Assembly: GCF_018614575.1 (NCBI RefSeq)
Contig: NZ_JAGGOJ010000017.1
Span: forward strand, 124,001-188,000
Length of the DNA: 64,000 bases
Direction of reading: 5' to 3'
Source of the DNA: Streptomyces sp. ISL-10
GTDB taxonomy: Bacteria > Actinomycetota > Actinomycetes > Streptomycetales > Streptomycetaceae
In this document: in pieces, positions 62,066 to 64,000 of the stretch
How the letters are laid out: each line of letters opens with the position of its first letter
Numbering within the stretch: the first letter of the stretch is position 1
Notes under the pieces: generated by a model
Databases searched by the model: none
What the model was told of the DNA's origin: nothing
Seen by the model: only the letters and a program-made list of their open reading frames with translations
Position numbers and translations under genes: made by a program

Positions 62066-63244
62066 GTGAACGCCTCAGATCCGCTCGCCGCCTTGTCGGC
62101 ACTGCGCACCGAGGAGGGCAGCGCGCTGCTGGCGTCGCTCGCCTCCTACGACCCCGCCGATGAACTGGCCGTGGCCACCCGGCTGCGCCGCGAGCACCCG
62201 GCGGATCTCGTCTCGGCGGCGCTCGGGCAGGCGCGGCTGCGGCAGCGGGCGGCGGCGAAATTCGGCGCGGAGGACGCCGGCCGGATGTTCTTCACCCCCA
62301 ACGGCGTCGAGCAGTCCACCCGCCGCACGGTTGCCGCCCACCGGGCCGAGCGCTTCGCCGCCCTCGGTGTGCGCAGCGTCGCCGACCTGTGCAGCGGCAT
62401 CGGCGGGGACGCGATCGCGCTGGCGCGGGCGGGCATTTCCGTCCTCGCCGTGGACCGCGATCCGCCGACGGCCGCGGCCGCGCGGGCCAACGCCGAGGCA
62501 CTGGGACTCGCGGACCTGATCGAGGTCCGCTGCGCGGACGTGACAGACATCGACACCTCTGGGTACGACGCGGTGTTCGCGGATCCCGCGCGCCGGGGCG
62601 GCCGGGGCCGGATCTTCGATCCGGAGGCGTACTCCCCGCCCCTGTCGTGGGCGATCGCCGCGGCCCGCACCCGCCCGTTCGCGGCCCTCAAGATCGCCCC
62701 AGGGGTCCCGCACGAGGCCGTCCCCGAGGACGCCGAGGCCGAGTGGATCTCGGACGGCGGGGACGTCAAGGAGGCCGTGCTCTGGTTCGGCACGGCCCCG
62801 GGCACGATCCGCGCCACCCTGCTCCCCGGCCCGCACACCCTGACCGGCCGCGGCCTGCCCGACCCCGCCGTCCGCGCGGTCGGCCGCTACCTCTACGAGC
62901 CCGACGGCGCGGTGATCCGCGCCCACCTGGTCGCCGAAGTCGCCGAGGACGTCGGCGGAGGCCTGATCGACGCGACGATCGCCTACATCACGTCGGACGA
63001 GCTGCGTCCGACGCCGTACGCGACGGCGTACGAGATCACCGACGCGCTGCCCTTCAACGTCAAGAAGCTGAAGGCCCTGCTCAGGGAGCGCGAGGTCGGC
63101 AACCTGACGGTGAAGAAGCGTGGCTCGGCGGTCGAACCGGACGAACTGCGCCGCAAGGTCAAGCCCCAGGGGCCGGGCGCCGCAACGGTGTTCATGACGA
63201 GGACGGCGGGGGCACCGGCCATGCTGGTGGGGCACCCGGCATAG
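62066..63244 (+). CDS. class I methyltransferase with THUMP-like domain
   Basis: This is a 392-residue protein. It has an N-terminal helical region (about 1-90), a SAM-binding Rossmann fold with motif I DLCSGIGGD (107-115), VDRDP at strand 2 and FADPARR (171-177). A C-terminal THUMP-like domain follows (FNVKKLKALLREREVGNLTVKKRG). It probably methylates RNA, but the target is unknown. The GTG start has no good ribosome-binding site. CACAAT about 10 bp upstream suggests a leaderless mRNA. The last eight codons lie in the first unit of a 37-bp tandem repeat. Confidence 0.88.
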   Translation: MNASDPLAALSALRTEEGSALLASLASYDPADELAVATRLRREHPADLVSAALGQARLRQRAAAKFGAEDAGRMFFTPNGVEQSTRRTVAAHRAERFAALGVRSVADLCSGIGGDAIALARAGISVLAVDRDPPTAAAARANAEALGLADLIEVRCADVTDIDTSGYDAVFADPARRGGRGRIFDPEAYSPPLSWAIAAARTRPFAALKIAPGVPHEAVPEDAEAEWISDGGDVKEAVLWFGTAPGTIRATLLPGPHTLTGRGLPDPAVRAVGRYLYEPDGAVIRAHLVAEVAEDVGGGLIDATIAYITSDELRPTPYATAYEITDALPFNVKKLKALLREREVGNLTVKKRGSAVEPDELRRKVKPQGPGAATVFMTRTAGAPAMLVGHPA

Positions 63245-63441
63245 GGCGGCCCAGCTCATGCTCGTGGGGCACCCGGCACAGGGCGGCCCAGCTCATGCTC
63301 GTGGGGCAGCCGGCACAGGGCCGCCCGGGCCATGCTCGTGGGGCAGCCGGCACAGGGCCGCCCGGGCCATGCTCGTGGGTCCCCGGGCAGACGGCCGCCC
63401 GGGCCATGCTCGTGGGGCAGTCGGCCTGGGCCCCGGTCGAG
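63220..63441. repeat. six 37-bp tandem repeats overlapping the 3' end of the methyltransferase gene
   Basis: Units begin with CATGCT at 63220, 63257, 63294, 63331, 63368 and 63405, exactly 37 bp apart. The unit is CATGCTCGTGGGGCAGCCGG followed by a CACAGGGCCGCCCGGGC-type half. Units differ at a few bases; the first and fifth are most divergent. The gene's stop lies in unit 1, so copy-number change would not alter the protein. Confidence 0.92.
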
Positions 63442-63468
63442 GTGGTACCAGCAGACTGGGGCGTCCGC

Positions 63469-63984
63469 TCAGACGTGGGTGCCGGCCGCCGCCCGGCGCG
63501 GCACCAGTCGCAGCGCCCAGCGGTAGTGGCCCACCGCCTTGGCGACGCCGATCAGGCCCGTCAGCCACAGGATCATGCCGAGGCCCATCAGCAGCACCAC
63601 CTCCGGCACCGTGTTCTCGCCGGGCTCCGCGCCGGCCGGGACCGCGAAGCACGTCCACAGGCCGCCCGCGCACATCAGGAACGACGGCACGAACCAGGTC
63701 AGGCTCAGGCCCGGTGAGGTGAAACGCGCATCCCGGGCAGGGTCGCTGTCCAGTGCGCTCCACTCGCGCAGCCGCGCGCGCACCTTTCCGTCGCGGACGA
63801 GACCGAAGCCGATCAGCAGACCGGTCGGCACGATGAACGCGGTGCCCAGCAGGAGGAGCACGCCGCCGAACAGGTGGCTGAACACGTCGATCGCCTCGTA
63901 GAACACCCGCAGCGCCGCACCGACGCTCACCCAGCCGACCGTGAACCCGCTCACGAGCAGCCACAGCTGGGCCAGTCGCCACAC
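63469..63984 (-). CDS. multi-pass membrane protein, function unknown
   Basis: This is a 171-residue product with four hydrophobic segments (about 5-27, 34-62, 93-112 and 125-148) and a basic C-terminus. The GTG at 63984 follows CGGGG, but the frame stays open to the window edge, so the real start could lie outside. No motif was recognised. It converges on the methyltransferase gene with the 37-bp repeats between them. Confidence 0.6.
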   Translation of the reverse strand: MWRLAQLWLLVSGFTVGWVSVGAALRVFYEAIDVFSHLFGGVLLLLGTAFIVPTGLLIGFGLVRDGKVRARLREWSALDSDPARDARFTSPGLSLTWFVPSFLMCAGGLWTCFAVPAGAEPGENTVPEVVLLMGLGMILWLTGLIGVAKAVGHYRWALRLVPRRAAAGTHV

Positions 63985-64000
63985 CCCGATGCTCGCCCGA

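Noticed and set aside
63220..63441. CRISPR array
   Set aside because: The 37-bp units are directly adjacent without unique spacers, and no cas genes are present; this is a plain tandem repeat.

Overview
The window is chromosomal DNA of a Streptomyces species. Base composition is very GC-rich, third codon positions are almost all G or C, and GTG starts and leaderless genes are common. The neighbourhood shaB-type sigma factor / bldM / whiD next to guaB, and groES / groEL1 with a His-rich GroEL tail, is typical of the conserved Streptomyces core. No rRNA, tRNA, CRISPR array or intact mobile element was seen. The only mobile-element traces are two decayed TnpB fragments.

Layout. 1-3.8 kb: succinyl-CoA ligase (sucC, with the sucD start codon at the edge) and two secreted proteins. 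4.0-12.7 kb: five genes in two divergent transcription units. The minus unit is MoxR AAA+ ATPase, DUF5682 protein and VWA protein, joined by ATGA overlaps. The plus unit is a SWIM zinc-finger protein and a DUF5691 protein. A lipoprotein gene lies between the two units. 13-21 kb: icmB, a lipase, an M23 endopeptidase, the pcrA/uvrD helicase, and an NlpC/P60 hydrolase behind a c-di-AMP riboswitch. 22-28 kb: a two-component system with PspC-type membrane partners, DoxX, a membrane protein and a class II aldolase. 28.5-31 kb: guaA, then chorismate mutase behind a probable leader-peptide attenuator. 31-35 kb: a GMC oxidoreductase and an aldehyde dehydrogenase. 35-42.5 kb: two Ser/Thr kinases flanking a pseudokinase, all with a membrane anchor and a related extracellular domain. 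43-51 kb: glpD, a degenerate nucleotide-sugar dehydrogenase, guaB3, guaB, the sigma factor, bldM and whiD. 52-58 kb: a LysR regulator, MOSC protein, multicopper oxidase, SDR, transposon and permease remnants, a hydroxyacid dehydrogenase and a SnoaL-like protein. 58.5-64 kb: groEL1, groES with two CIRCE operators, a polysaccharide deacetylase lipoprotein, a THUMP-like methyltransferase ending in 37-bp tandem repeats, and a membrane protein.

The most interesting observation is regulatory. A motif matching the actinobacterial RecA-independent DNA-damage promoter (TTGTCRGTG, 8 bp, TAnnnT) stands in front of the SWIM unit (exact match), the MoxR unit (exact -35 element, near -10) and pcrA (one mismatch, exact -10). 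The five-gene MoxR/DUF5682/VWA/SWIM/DUF5691 set may therefore be one DNA-damage-inducible system of unknown function, co-regulated with the repair helicase.

Other points worth attention are a pseudokinase between active kinases, a sugar dehydrogenase lacking its catalytic Cys and Glu, an aromatic-rich leader peptide before chorismate mutase, a strong terminator between groES and groEL1, and a CRP-type site in a gene-free stretch that could drive a small RNA. Start sites were chosen from ribosome-binding sites, codon usage and family boundaries. Functions rest on motif recognition, not on database searches.
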